64,000 nt of DNA. It comes from Siphlonurus alternatus. Lineage: Eukaryota; Arthropoda; Insecta; Ephemeroptera; Siphlonuridae. Location of the stretch: contig OX463780.1 of NCBI GenBank assembly GCA_949825025.1, positions 43,070,979 through 43,134,978 on the forward strand. The letters are read 5' to 3'. A program made the translations under genes and the position numbers. A model generated the notes under the pieces. That model had not been told where the DNA came from and made no database searches. It was given only the letters and a program-made list of their open reading frames with translations. Below are positions 12,343 to 23,863 of this stretch, in pieces. Position 1 is the stretch's first letter. Every line of letters begins with the position of its first letter.

Positions 12343-13495
12343 TTAGTAATGATGGTACTGGGGCTGATGGTGCTGCACAACAGGGTGGTGCTGGATGACC
12401 TGATGGTGTTGGGGAACATGGACAACTTGGTGCTGGGGCACATGAACCACATGGTGTTGGGGCTGCACGTGCACGACGGGAACATGGACCTGGTGGTACT
12501 GCTGCTGAGGCTGGTGGTGAACCTGAGGATGTACGGCGTGTCCGGAGCGGGTCACGGTGGCCACGAAGCCGCTCTTGCCATGCACGTGGTACTTGACGGT
12601 GCGTGTGGTGCCATCAGCCTCGAGGACGCTGTACTCTCCCTCGGTCTTGTCTCCGTCGCGGTGCTCGCTGTGCTTCTTCACGTCATGTGTCTTGTCGTCC
12701 TGGACAGCGTACTCGAAGTGGTACTTGGGGTGCTGATAGGAAAAGAATAAATTTGATTAATCTCAAGCCGTATAACTGTTCATTATTATTAAGGCTCTAA
12801 AATAAACAGGTCGCATCTTATGATTTCTGCATGAAGTTGATAACACACTTTCATTTCATTTTTATACTAATTATTGCTTGCGTGCAACAATAAAGTTCAG
12901 TTACAGCGTTCTTTATTATTGTAAATTAGATGATAAAATAAGAGGACCAGTTTTATTGTAAGACACCACTCTTATTTCAAGGAATTTAAGCACTTGCATA
13001 CACACAAAATCTGACTATTTTAATGCATTGATTAGACTTGCAACGTGAGAGTTATTTCGACGATCTCAGAAGCGACTGTTTTCTCAGATGTGATGACTTA
13101 CATGATATTCCTCGTGGTGTTCACCATAGCCCTGCTGGGCAGACACCACCGCGACGAGCACGAGGAGGGCTGCGAGAACCTGAGGAGCAAACCACCAGGT
13201 TAATTAGTTGTCTGCAATCTGGTACATCAGTATAGAACGAGTTCACAAGGAAGGGTCATTAATTATACGAAAAACAATTTTAATGTAAAAATTGATATCC
13301 GATAAAGTAGAAATAATATGTTACTTAAAAATAAATATTATATATTAATTATTTTAGAACCTTTTCTGGATAACAATAATAATTTATGACTTGATGTAAT
13401 GCTGTATTTACTATTTTTTTTTTTAAGTTTTTCATGAAATTACTAATTAATAAATTATAATATTAAAATCATATTCTTACTTTGATGGCTGCCAT
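12343..13495 (-). CDS. CP2: RR-2 cuticle protein with long His/Val/Gln tail
   Basis: Exons are 13495-13481, 13179-13102 and 12732-12343, all phase 0, giving 160 residues. Exon 1 encodes MAAIK and exon 2 encodes VLAALLVLVAVVSAQ plus QGYGEHHEEYH, so the signal peptide is split by intron 1. Exon 3 has the RR-2 domain (HPKYHFEYAVQDDKTHDV...). It then diverges from the other genes: instead of a Gly-rich end it has about 45 residues rich in His, Val and Gln. These include repeated VHVPQHQ/VVHVPQH units, ending HHQPQYHHY. His-rich tails in cuticle proteins are thought to take part in quinone crosslinking or metal/pH-dependent assembly; applying that here is inference. Exon 2 is nearly identical to that of CP5, so these two form a subgroup. 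Confidence 0.92.
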
Positions 13496-13557
13496 TGCTT
13501 AGTGTGGTTGGTTTGCTGTGTTAGATGCAAGTGTACCTTACCATCGGATATCCGAGG

Positions 13558-13565
13558 TTTATATA
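13558..13565 (-). promoter_or_regulatory. CP2 TATA box
   Basis: TATATAAA on the minus strand, 63 bp upstream of the ATG. GGGTCA is at 13634-13639 and CGGAAAC at 13664-13670 (plus-strand readings). Confidence 0.72.
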
Positions 13566-13670
13566 CCTTGTGAGGAGGTGCACTGAGAGAGGGCGGGCAG
13601 GTCGCGTGCCCCTGCACACACCGGACGGGATCTGGGTCAGTGGCGGGTGCTATGGTCACATTACGGAAAC

Positions 13671-16600
13671 TTGACGTTCACTTCCCGACCGGCAGTCAGA
13701 GGAACCAGTTTAGTTCCTCGACGCAGCTTATGGTGTAATAACAGACCAAACTTTTTGTGCCAATATTATATCATTCAGTTACTTCATTACTTACTTGTTT
13801 TAACCCTACGGCAAATATATAGGGAAATCCACATTATATATTTAAAAAAATTATTTCCGATGTAGAAATACTATTTTTGATTCTTCAGTATATAATTGGA
13901 TACAAACTTTTACCTTGTTGGTTCAGTTTTTTTAGGGTATTCAAACTAAAAGAGGTGTGTTAATACATGTTTTGTATAAATGTCAAATAAATGCTTTTTA
14001 TTGTTAAGTAATTAGAGTCATTAAGGAAAAGAATTTTACTTATTTGATATGATTTAGAGCAGAAATTCGTAAAATCTGTAACTTTGCATGCATGATAAAA
14101 TTCATATTATGTATTTTTTTATGAAAGCTCTAATACTTTGTTATATGATGCATTTTTTTTATACAATTACCGCAATCATCTGACGGGCAAATATTTGAAA
14201 TTATGAAGTTTCCAGTACTTATAAGGCATTATAAGCAATAAAATAAGTTTTGAGCTGCCTGCAACCAAATAACCGTCACCTCAGAATCAAAGAAAAGATT
14301 ATATGGTATTCCCTATCTGCATACAAGTGCCAAGAACACCACAAATTTTTGTTGCAGCTTCATGAGGTCTCTATTTGCACAAAAAAATTCGTGGTTTATA
14401 TGACATTTTGAGGCGACACAGTGTAACAAGTATCGATATATTTGAGGTTGCCAACACATACATATATATAATTGTCCCATTTATTTTATTTAAATTTATT
14501 CTACAGTTTTGATGATGTAGATTAAATATTTCAATTAATGTAAATTAACAAAGGAAGATTTCTACCGGAAACGAAAGGTTGTGAATCTTCTTACGTCCCT
14601 TTCAAAAATTGGAACTGTTAACAACAATCACTTTTTTATTATTAAATTACCCGTCTATCTGATAAACATTTTATACAAACAAAGGACACATTAATTAAAG
14701 AATAAAAAAGACTCAATTGTATTATAAAGATGAATCTCAGTTGATTGAGATATCGGAATCGGCCCTCTTGAATTCAATAAGATTTTCAGGGAGCTTTGAA
14801 CTTGCCATCAATAGGTGGCATATAAATTTTGAAGTGCATCCGTCTTGTCAGTTTTGTAAAAATTGAGGTAGAAGTTTAACATGGGGCCTTATGTAAGGTT
14901 TAACATTGAGCCTTATGTAAGTTAATAATGTTAATATCATAAGTTATTTAGAAAAGGTCTTGGTAAATAAGCCATAGAGATAATTAGAGATAATTTACAA
15001 AACAATTTTGAAAAGATTAAGTTCACTTTTTTTTTTTTATTTATTTTTTTTTTTTTTCGCATCATGCCTGATTGAGAATCAAAATTAATAATCCAATCGC
15101 TCATGAAATTGGCGCATAAATTACAGTAGTGCTAAGGAGCTTTTTGGGTACGTATAATCCCCCAAGATATAAATGAATGAGTGAAAAATATATCGTAAAT
15201 TATAATGAATGCAGTGTGCGCTCCACAGTGATATACAAGACATTTGCGATAAATTTATAAAGCTTTGATGTCAACATATATACATGTATAGTTTTAATAG
15301 AACAGGTAACAAAACAAAAAAAAAACTCTTATCAGAAAGTAAACTTGTTTTGTTTTGCATTTACATTGTTTCATATAATATAAACAGACAAACTCATTAA
15401 TAATACTTATAGTGATAGTGTGTTATTATTAATAATGCAAATTAAATCTTTCTCTCATTTAGACAAATCTCCTTTATATAGAAAATAGAAAGTATAAATC
15501 ATTCTTAAAAGTTTTCGAACCTCGTCAATATGAATATTTATTATTTCAAAAATTGATAAGTAATTAAAAAAATATAATATAAATATAACGAAATTAATGT
15601 AAATATCTATAATAAAGATTAAAAATCTGTTTACAAAATTAAGTAGAATTATAGCTTTATTGCTTGAAAACTGGACACATAAAAAAAATAAATAATAATA
15701 ATAATAATAATAATTTTTTCTTATAAGAAAGTCTACACAATTTTATTTAATATATTATTTTTTGTAACGCGATGATGCTGTCTTTACTCCCCACCAACTC
15801 ATAAAAGCAGCCTAATTTTATGCACCACACTGTTAAATTAAATTTAAATTTCTTTAAATAGTTAGTATTTATTAATTGATATATTATGCTTCTTACACAC
15901 TGTTGCGGTTGGGTACACATTCAAATATGTATAAGTGTTTATAAAAAACACAGTTTAATATTTTACGCACTAAAGCTTGGAATAATAATTAATTTTATAT
16001 AGCTTTCTTCTCCTTTCTCCAACAAATTCCATTGGCATGTCATATGTTACAAGTAATGTATTAATATAACTTTATAAGATTTTAAATAAGTCATGCGTCC
16101 TAATTGAAGTATGATTTTCAGTGCTGCTTTAGTAGATTGTTTTGTACTACTCAATATTTATTTATTTCTCTTGTTGCTGTACATGATAAAACGTTTATAG
16201 ACATTTTTTTTTTAAAAAATTAACATAAATAATTTTATGATCTACAATAATATAACTTTAAACGAGCATGCACATAATAAAATATATAATTTACACATAA
16301 TACATAGTAGTAAATAATAATAAGCACAATAATAATGAAATGAATAATAATGAAATAATAATGAGGATCGAGGTATATTAAAACAATTGTGAATTCCTGA
16401 AATTATTCTTTATTTTTTTCTTACGTTATATATAGCGCATAAATTAATTAATTAATGCATCGCTCTATTGAAGTATTGGGGCTACGGGTTTAGTAAAGGC
16501 ACATAGGAACAATAATAATATATAATAATATAAATAGGATAAAAAAAAGGGATTAAGTATAATCTATAAATATAGTATTAGTTATTCTAACATACACTGA

Positions 16601-17956
16601 TATGACACGTAAGAATATAATAATTTAAGGCTTAACCTGAGAAATTTGGACGAAAAATTTGCTACAACAGATTTTCTTCAAATTAATTTGGTGGACTCAC
16701 AACAATCGTCAAATTAGCTCTGAATTTTTTCGGAATTTTTTAACCGTTGGTTTAATTATAATTAATTTATTTAAATGAGAATTTTGTATCCTTCCAATGT
16801 TAAATTTGTTAATTAGCATTGCAAAAAAACTATACAACAGATTCTTTTACTTTTTTTTTTACTAAAGCCTAATTTTTTAGACTATTTTTCTGAATTGTTT
16901 TCATATATTTTGAACCGTGGCGATGATCGTTTCCTATATGTGATGAGAAATGTGGCAACGTTTTCAAGGACTGTTGTCACCACCCCCTCCTAAAAATTTA
17001 AGCTCATTCCAGTGCAAACAGTGTTGCCACTATAGCCACGCCTCTTGACCTTGACAGACAAATTCTCAGGTTATACCTTAAAGAACTGGCATTACTGTTT
17101 GTTATGTTGTTTTTTTCCATAGGCTTACATTATTACTTGCTAAATAATTGAAATTGTCTCATCTGACTCATAAGCATAATATAAAACCAAACGAATACCT
17201 TTTTTTTTTTAAAATTTAGTGAAGACTAAATATTACTTAATAAATAAAACCGTCTGTACTGCATGCTAGAGAGTAATTTTCTTTATACAGGCATTTCCAC
17301 ATAATTTTTACAATACTTTTTTAGCCAATTAAGTTTTTGAACAGGTTTATCCAAATTTAATTAATACAAATTAATTCTGAGAGGAATTAAAAAATACATT
17401 TTCCTTATATACGAGTATTATATTATATATCTGTCAGGTAGTCATTGTGCAGCCACGTCTAGCAGTGATATGGTTTTCCAATACCTGATGTGGATCATTT
17501 TCTTTTTCGTATTGTTGGTAAAAAAAAAGTTTAGAGAAGTCCAGAGAAACATAAAAACAGAAGTTATTTTTGGTCAATTGGTATGATGTGATATTGATTA
17601 AATGACGCACGACACGCTGTAACTAAAAAATTGACAGCAGGAGTGTCGACTACATTCCTTCATACTTTGTTATGGATTGTGTCATGCATGACTGACAATT
17701 TTCACGTAACTGCCATGCTTTAATACTGGCAGATTGTTAAGTCATTGCTAAGCCAGTTTATAGCCATAATGTGTTTCCTACTTTAATTCAATAGGAGCTA
17801 GTTTCACTTTTTAATATTGAACTTAATACTTAGCAATGACATTTTAAAATTTATTTCAAATTGAGTATAAAACTTGGAGAATTATACATGCCTGAATGTA
17901 ATATAATTATTCTCTCATTAAATAAAAGACTTTATGTATATATAGAAGTAATATGT
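13671..17956. other. Intergenic between CP2 and CP3
   Basis: About 4.3 kb of AT-rich DNA without a gene I can support. It contains an (AAT)n microsatellite near 15690-15712, AT-rich simple sequence around 16300-16360, and a diverged inverted-repeat element at 16627-17079 (listed separately). Confidence 0.6.
16627..17079. repeat. Diverged inverted-repeat element
   Basis: AAGGCTTAACCTGAGAAATT at the left pairs with AATTCTCAGGTTATACCTT at the right, with scattered internal pairing (for example GGTGGACTCACAACA with TGTTGTCACCACC). It looks like an old MITE. No coding sequence was seen. Confidence 0.5.
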
Positions 17957-17962
17957 TTTATT
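17957..17962 (-). terminator. CP3 poly(A) signal
   Basis: Minus-strand AATAAA about 100 bp past the CP3 stop, preceded by CATCATC on the gene strand. Confidence 0.7.
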
Positions 17963-18063
17963 GATGATGGAGAGGAGTATTATGTACAAAAAGATGCAAG
18001 AAATCACAGTAGGTTTAAAGAATGATGAGAAATACGATGAGATGATAGGTAGATGAATGGCAA

Positions 18064-18996
18064 TCAGCCGCTGAAGCCAGCTTCATAACCTCCCTCGTGT
18101 CCTCCATGGTAGTACTGCTGCTGAGGCTGGTGGTGAACCTGAGGATGTACGGCGTGTCCGGAGCGGGTCACGGTGGCCACGAAGCCGCTCTTGCCATGCA
18201 CGTGGTACTTGACGGTGCGTGTGGTGCCATCAGCCTCGAGGACGCTGTACTCTCCCTCGGTCTTGTCTCCGTCGCGGTGCTCGCTGTGTTTCTTCACGTC
18301 GTGTGTCTTGTCGTCCTGGACAGCGTACTCGAAGTGGTACTTGGGGTGCTGCAAGGAGAGCTCAGGTTAGACAAAGTTTGTCATCAGAAAATGTTGAGGT
18401 GGACTTACGTGGTAATATTCCTCATGGTGACCTCCGTAGCCGCCCTGCTGTGCCGACACCGCGGCGACCGCAACCACGAGGAGCGCGAAGACCTGAGGAG
18501 GAAGAAATAATTTAAATTTAGACACAGACATTACATCAATACTATAAATAGTTCAAATAAAATGTGTTATAGGCAAATAACATCTCAGTCACTTTAATAG
18601 TATACATTAATTTGGTATTACGAGATTTATATTAGAATCAAATTGTTGTAATTTGTAATGTTGTATATTTTAAATATAATTTCAAAACCAACTAGACACA
18701 ATAGCAACAATGCTTATTTATGGAGATACTGCGTTTTGAAAAATAGATTATTTAAAAGCAATGACATTTTAATATTAGGTTGTTATCACAAAGTTAAAGA
18801 TTTAATATCAAAATTTGATGAGCTATTAACAACAAATATGCGACCCACAAGCTCTAGATTTATTACTTAATTTGTTATCTTACTGTTCAAATAAAGTATT
18901 GTTAAAACTGAATATCTATGATTACGTTAATTATCGAGCGATAAATATAGATAATGCCAATTTTCCATATTAGTATAGTACCTTGATAGCCACCAT
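18064..18996 (-). CDS. CP3: short RR-2 cuticle protein
   Basis: Exons are 18996-18982, 18492-18409 and 18348-18064, all phase 0, giving 127 residues. Exon 1 encodes MVAIK and exon 2 gives VFALLVVAVAAVSAQ followed by QGGYGGHHEEYYH. Exon 3 is the RR-2 domain with a QDDKTHDV variant and the tail QQQYYHGGHEGGYEAGFSG. The signal peptide and the RR-2 domain make up nearly the whole protein. Exon 2 and the 60 bp intron 2 are almost identical to those of CP6 and CP7, so the three genes form a recent duplication or conversion group. The protein is expected to be secreted by epidermal cells and bind chitin. The only difference in exon 1 design is Val instead of Ala at residue 2. Confidence 0.93.
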
Positions 18997-19064
18997 ATCT
19001 GTGCTATTGTATTGCTTGCTGGGCTGAGAGTGGAGAACGAGTGCCGACTTCTAGTGCTCAGTGG

Positions 19065-19072
19065 CTTTTATA
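19065..19072 (-). promoter_or_regulatory. CP3 TATA box
   Basis: TATAAAAG on the minus strand, 69 bp upstream of the ATG. GGGTCA is at 19111-19116, CGGAAAC at 19125-19131 and the AATGCGGAATTA motif at 19176-19187 (plus-strand readings). Confidence 0.72.
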
Positions 19073-19187
19073 CAAGGTACCGAGCACTGGTGTGCATGGG
19101 CCTAATATTCGGGTCACAGGTAACCGGAAACGCCTCTCCGGGGAGCGACCGGACCAAGAACCAGCGGCCGCAAGTAATGCGGAATTA

Positions 19188-21788
19188 GCTCGAGAAATCA
19201 TGCACAGACTAGTACATGGCTATTGTAATTTCGTTCAGTTTCTATTGAATACATTCAAGGTATTTATTACTACTAAAAATATCATTATATAATTTTATCT
19301 CAGCACATTCCTTTTAAATAATAAGACAGGCAGAAGATAGCATTATTCAAAATTCATTATTGTTAACAACATCCATTTTTATATATCTGTGTAAAAAAAA
19401 AAGTTTTATACTGGTATTTTATTGCTAAAACTGTATAGGTATTATAAAAGCAAGCCCGCTTGAGCCTAGAAATGGTAGCTAAGAGAATCATTACTAAGTT
19501 GTACCATGATAGGCAAAGTATACGTAATCTCATTCATTTTGCTTTACGAAAATTGTATCATGGAAGTTAAAATAAAATATACTAATGTGAAATCGGAATG
19601 TATCACAACTTAATTCAATTCATACTGAATAAAACACGAAGATAAATGTGTAATACGTTTAATATACTGTATTATACCATGCTAATTTAATGCTGCAATA
19701 CTTCCCTTAAGCAGAGTTTGAGCAGCTTGGAATTTTAAAAGTTATTAAGCAACTTGTGACAATAAACTACCGAGAATTAACAAATAAAAAATCTTTCTTA
19801 AATAGCATATAATATTATTATTCATGCATATAAACTTATAAAGACTAAAAATTAGGTAAGTAGGATTGAAGTAAACATTTTACTTGGATAATATTAGTCC
19901 CTGTACAAAACTATATTTCAAATTAAGTGAAAGCATGTTATAAAAACATAATATGTTAATAAAAAAAAATAGTGTCCCCATTATGCAAGTAATTTTACCA
20001 AATAATTGACGTGATTGAATTATACAAAATTTGGATTTTAATTTTGAAACTTAAAAGTTTTTTATTTGCCTTTAGTGTGTAGAATTTCCCATTTTTATGC
20101 ACCTAATTTAGTCTAAAATTTCCTTTTTATATGTAGTAATCCACAGTACGTGCTAAGTATAAATTATGTAATTAGATTCAAATTCAAATTTTTTATTCAA
20201 TCGTTTAGGTTGTACATAGACGAACTTAGATCATGTCAATTAAAAAACAACAACAAACAGACAAAGCAAACACAACAAAATAATCACAGTACACATAAAT
20301 AAAATACAATTACATCTCAACTACAATCTGAATATTATATATTTATTACTATGATAACTAACTTAACATATAATTTTTATATTTATTTGAGTTAAACAGA
20401 AATCTTATGTACAATAATATTAATTATATTACAAGTTCCCGATCATGTTTTCAGGTAATTTAGCACTAAAAAATGCTCTGACTGATTGAGAACTATTAAT
20501 TTGAACTTTGATATTTATGTTTGCTATAAAATGTAAATCGTTTTGCAGCAGTCAGGCTACAGCTCTACTAGTAGAACTGATGACTATTTCCCCACGCGCG
20601 AGATTTAATTCTCGACACCCCAGACATAAACTGGTATGAGGAACGACAGAAGTTCAAAGATGCGGAAGTAAAACTCATGATTAGGAATCAACACAATTTA
20701 GTTTTGAAATATATTCATAAAAGTTTCCGCCTGATCATCTCGCCTTGAGGTTAGGCAACTTGTTCTGCATCAAAACTTAACGTCACTTTACCCGCCCTCC
20801 GCCTGCATGTCAATTGCCCTTTTTTGTGATGAAAAAGTTGCCTTTAGAACAAGGTGAAATGTCCTGGCCAGGCGAAAAATCTTATAAAATTTTAAACTAA
20901 ACTACAAAGTTTACAAATAAAATTTGGATTATTAGAAAAACAAACTGGCATCAACTGCTGCTAGAAATATAATATTATACAAATCTCACAAGTATTCATT
21001 TCATATACTGTAAGTATTTCTTTGTTAATGTTTTATGTATATACGCATGAAGTGCTTTAATGGGCACTTAAGATATTTTGCTACAAACAATAATGTAAAA
21101 AAAGTAAAAATATAAATAAAAATGAGATACAGTGGTGCAAAAAGAATGTTCATCAAATGTTATAAATTATAAATAAATTGTTATTGATGGAGCTAGTACT
21201 GACTATAGTAGGCTCATATCCACTTGCAAAAGGCAATATTTTTAAATTCTTTAATTTTACCCAAATAACAAATTTGGACTCAAGCTAAAAGCTATATCCT
21301 GTAGCAATTGCTTGTATTGTATGAAAGATGAAAAAAAATCGAAATTATTTTATTGTATGTACATACAACTTTTCCATACAAGAAAATTGCTTGTATTAAA
21401 AAAATGTATCGTGTAATATTATATAATACAGTTATATACCAGATTCAATGGCTTATATTTGTTTTTGATCATCAAATGCATATTTACATACAGCTAATGT
21501 TTATTATTTATTATACTTAAGCTAAAATTAATTTTTCAAAATTGTTTTTTTTTTTTAAAAATGTAATTTTTAAGTAATAACCTTGAATATTAATTATTAA
21601 CGCAATGACTGCATAGCACTAAACTTACATTACAATATGGATTTAAATTTTACTTAACAAAATATTTCATTAACTATGCAGTAAACCTGGATTTCACTAA
21701 ACTTTACTCTATATTATAAAACAAAGCAATAAAGCTTATAATTGAAGGAAAAAATTTAGTCAGAATGTAAGTTTATATCACAATAATT
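19188..21788. other. Intergenic between CP3 and CP4
   Basis: AT-rich, no gene recognised. A segment of higher GC at about 20540-20880 (CCCCACGCGCGAG, CCCGCCCTCCGCC) stands out from its surroundings. It may be an old repeat or a relict, but I cannot classify it. Confidence 0.5.
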
Positions 21789-21794
21789 TTTATT
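21789..21794 (-). terminator. Possible CP4 poly(A) signal
   Basis: Minus-strand AATAAA 122 bp past the CP4 stop. It lacks the CATCATC context seen at CP1, CP2, CP3 and CP6. Confidence 0.4.
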
Positions 21795-21915
21795 TTTGGA
21801 GCATGCAACATTGTATAACAAATAATGTTTAATACAGTTTTAAGATTATGGCATTGAATGAAGAGGATTTAGGTTGAATTAGGAACTGTAAAACTGTTAT
21901 GTTAGATCAACAAGC

Positions 21916-23805
21916 TCACACGTAGGGCTTGAAGAGAGCGTTTATTCTGCTGGACCCTCCTAGCAGAGCATCATGCTGCTGAGGCTGGTGATGAACCTGA
22001 GGATGTACGGCGTGTCCGGAGCGGGTCACGGTGGCCACGAAGCCGCTCTTGCCATGCACGTGGTACTTGACGGTGCGTGTGGTGCCATCAGCCTCGAGGA
22101 CGCTGTACTCTCCCTCGGTCTTGTCTCCGTCGCGGTGCTCGCTGTGTTTCTTCACGTCATGTGTCTTGTCGTCTTGGACAGCGTACTCGAAGTGGTACTT
22201 GGGATGCTGTGGAAACAACATTGTTATATTGATTTTGAACGTCATTTCTATCTCGTCGCCTCAGTACATTACAATGGTTTCATTACAATGGAGTATTGAC
22301 CTCAAAATTTTTTATAGCAGAAATGGATAGAGGATGAAGAGTTATGTTACTCTGATATTTTTCAGATTTTTTAGGGACCGGGAAGTATCGCTAAAAAGTT
22401 TTGGCGAGGTCGGGTTCGAATCCACGTCCCTTTCGTGTCCTATCTTTTATTAAGAGAGGCGGCAAGAGGCGGCACTTTTTCTGCACTTTCAATAATTTTT
22501 AAAAAATAGTTTCCGGACTCTAAAAAATCTGAAAAAAATCAGAGTAGCATAACTTTGCACCTTCTATCCATTTCTGCAATAAAAAAAATTGAGGTCGGTA
22601 CTCCATTAAAGACTATGCTACATGAAAATAAAGTCTATATTTTCTTGTAGTGCTTCCAAAGAGCACTCATTTTCTGAGGTGACGTTTTTATTAATAGACT
22701 TACGTGGTGGTACTCCTTATGGTGATGACCATCTTCAGCAATCACAGCGGCTACTGTGACCAAAAGGAGCGCAAACATCTGAAATTAAACAATTAATTTT
22801 AAAGACTTTTGTTACTAAATCAGAATTAGAAATATTTAACAATTCACTTTTAATTAATTTGTATAATTATATGAAATTTCATAAATATTATAATGTTTTG
22901 TTAAAGCTGTTAAAAGTTAAATATAGTCTAAAAAATAAATTTTTAAACGCTAGTGTTCAGATAAACAATTAAGTTTTCTCTCCCAGCTATGTTCGAGACT
23001 TTTGCATTACAATATCATAAGTTAATAGTTATTTTAAATACTTCCATTCATTTAATATAATGTCGCAAATGTAGTATATAGTCAACTATTCCTGTTTTAT
23101 GTTTTTAAAATATTGTTCTTAAATAACTATAAAGATTAATTTCAATAATAATATGTGCTTTTATATCTTTAATAACAGCAGAACATGTCCATTTCAATAA
23201 AACAAATTCATGAAATGTTTAACAAAAATTGTTCTTCAACAATACGATTATTGGAATATTATAATTAAATCTTATAAGTTTAAATGTACTGTACAATAGA
23301 CAATAATGGTTGCATTTTTTTATTTCATAATTAGAAAATATACATTAAATTAAGCTTTTCTGAATTTTTTCAGATTTTTTGGAGTGCGGGAACTAATTTT
23401 AAAAAAATATTTAAAATAGCTGAATATGGGTGGTACACCTGATGGGACAACCGTGACGTCATCGACAGCCAATCACAGCAGCCGTGACATCATCAACAGC
23501 CAATCACAGCACGACAAATGACGTCACGGTTGTCCCATCAGGTGTACCACCCAAATTCAGGTATTTTAAATATTTTTTTAAAATTAGTTCCCGCACTCCA
23601 AAAAATCCGTAAAAATTCAGAAAAGCATCATTTTAGGTATATTTTCGAATTATGAAATAAAAAAAAATGCAACCATTATTGTCTATTAACCCTGTTGATT
23701 TATGAGTTATCTTAACAAATTTAGTTACTAAAAAATAAACAATAATTTCAATTAGTTTCCATACCGAGGCCATGTCTTTACACTTACCTTGAGAGCTGCT
23801 GCCAT
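21916..23805 (-). CDS. CP4: RR-2 cuticle protein with aberrant C-terminus
   Basis: Exons are 23805-23788, 22778-22704 and 22206-21916, all phase 0, giving 127 residues. Exon 1 encodes MAAALK; exon 2 encodes MFALLLVTVAAVIAEDGHHHKEYHH, so its N-terminal processed region is short and acidic/His-rich. The RR-2 domain is intact through SGHAVHPQVHHQPQQ. After that the usual His/Gly tail is replaced by an unrelated end (HDALLGGSSRINALFKPYV). The tail could come from a frame change or a new 3' end. Splice sites and the core domain are intact, so I call it a gene. Both introns are enlarged by foldback elements (23297-23688 in intron 1, 22287-22607 in intron 2). The typical downstream poly(A) context is missing and the promoter lacks the GGGTCA module, so expression may differ from its neighbours. 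Confidence 0.85.
22287..22607. mobile_element. MITE, AATGGAGTA family, in CP4 intron 2
   Basis: Terminal inverted repeats are AATGGAGTATTGACCTCAA and TTGAGGTCGGTACTCCATT. Inside them lies the conserved subterminal core (TTTTTCAGATTTTTTAGGG then a CCGGGAA-like box). It is related to copies at 40771-41098 and 57768-57894 and shares its core with 27317-27648 and 23297-23688. Confidence 0.82.
23297..23688. mobile_element. Foldback element in CP4 intron 1
   Basis: The arms TAGACAATAATGGTTGCA and TGCAACCATTATTGTCTA are inverted. The central part has GTGACGTCA twice in opposite orientation and repeated CAGCCAATCACAGCA units, that is CRE-like and CCAAT-like boxes. It has the same TTTTTTCAGATTTTTTGG plus GCGGGAACTA core as the AATGGAGTA family but different ends. 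Confidence 0.82.
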
Positions 23806-23855
23806 GTTTGTTCTGATCTGAGTTATTTCTGATGTTGTCTAGGAGATGCTGAAGA

Positions 23856-23863
23856 CTTATATA
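23856..23863 (-). promoter_or_regulatory. CP4 TATA box
   Basis: TATATAAG on the minus strand, 51 bp upstream of the ATG. I do not see the GGGTCA/CGGAA module upstream. Confidence 0.7.

Noticed and set aside
12331..12750. Plus-strand frame of 139 codons (and similar ones over every RR-2 exon: 7560, 18097, 21973, 26818, 31456, 34232, 38178)
   Set aside because: Antisense shadows of the conserved RR-2 exon. The minus strand has the domain, splice sites, TATA box and poly(A) signal. The repetition only mirrors the gene family.
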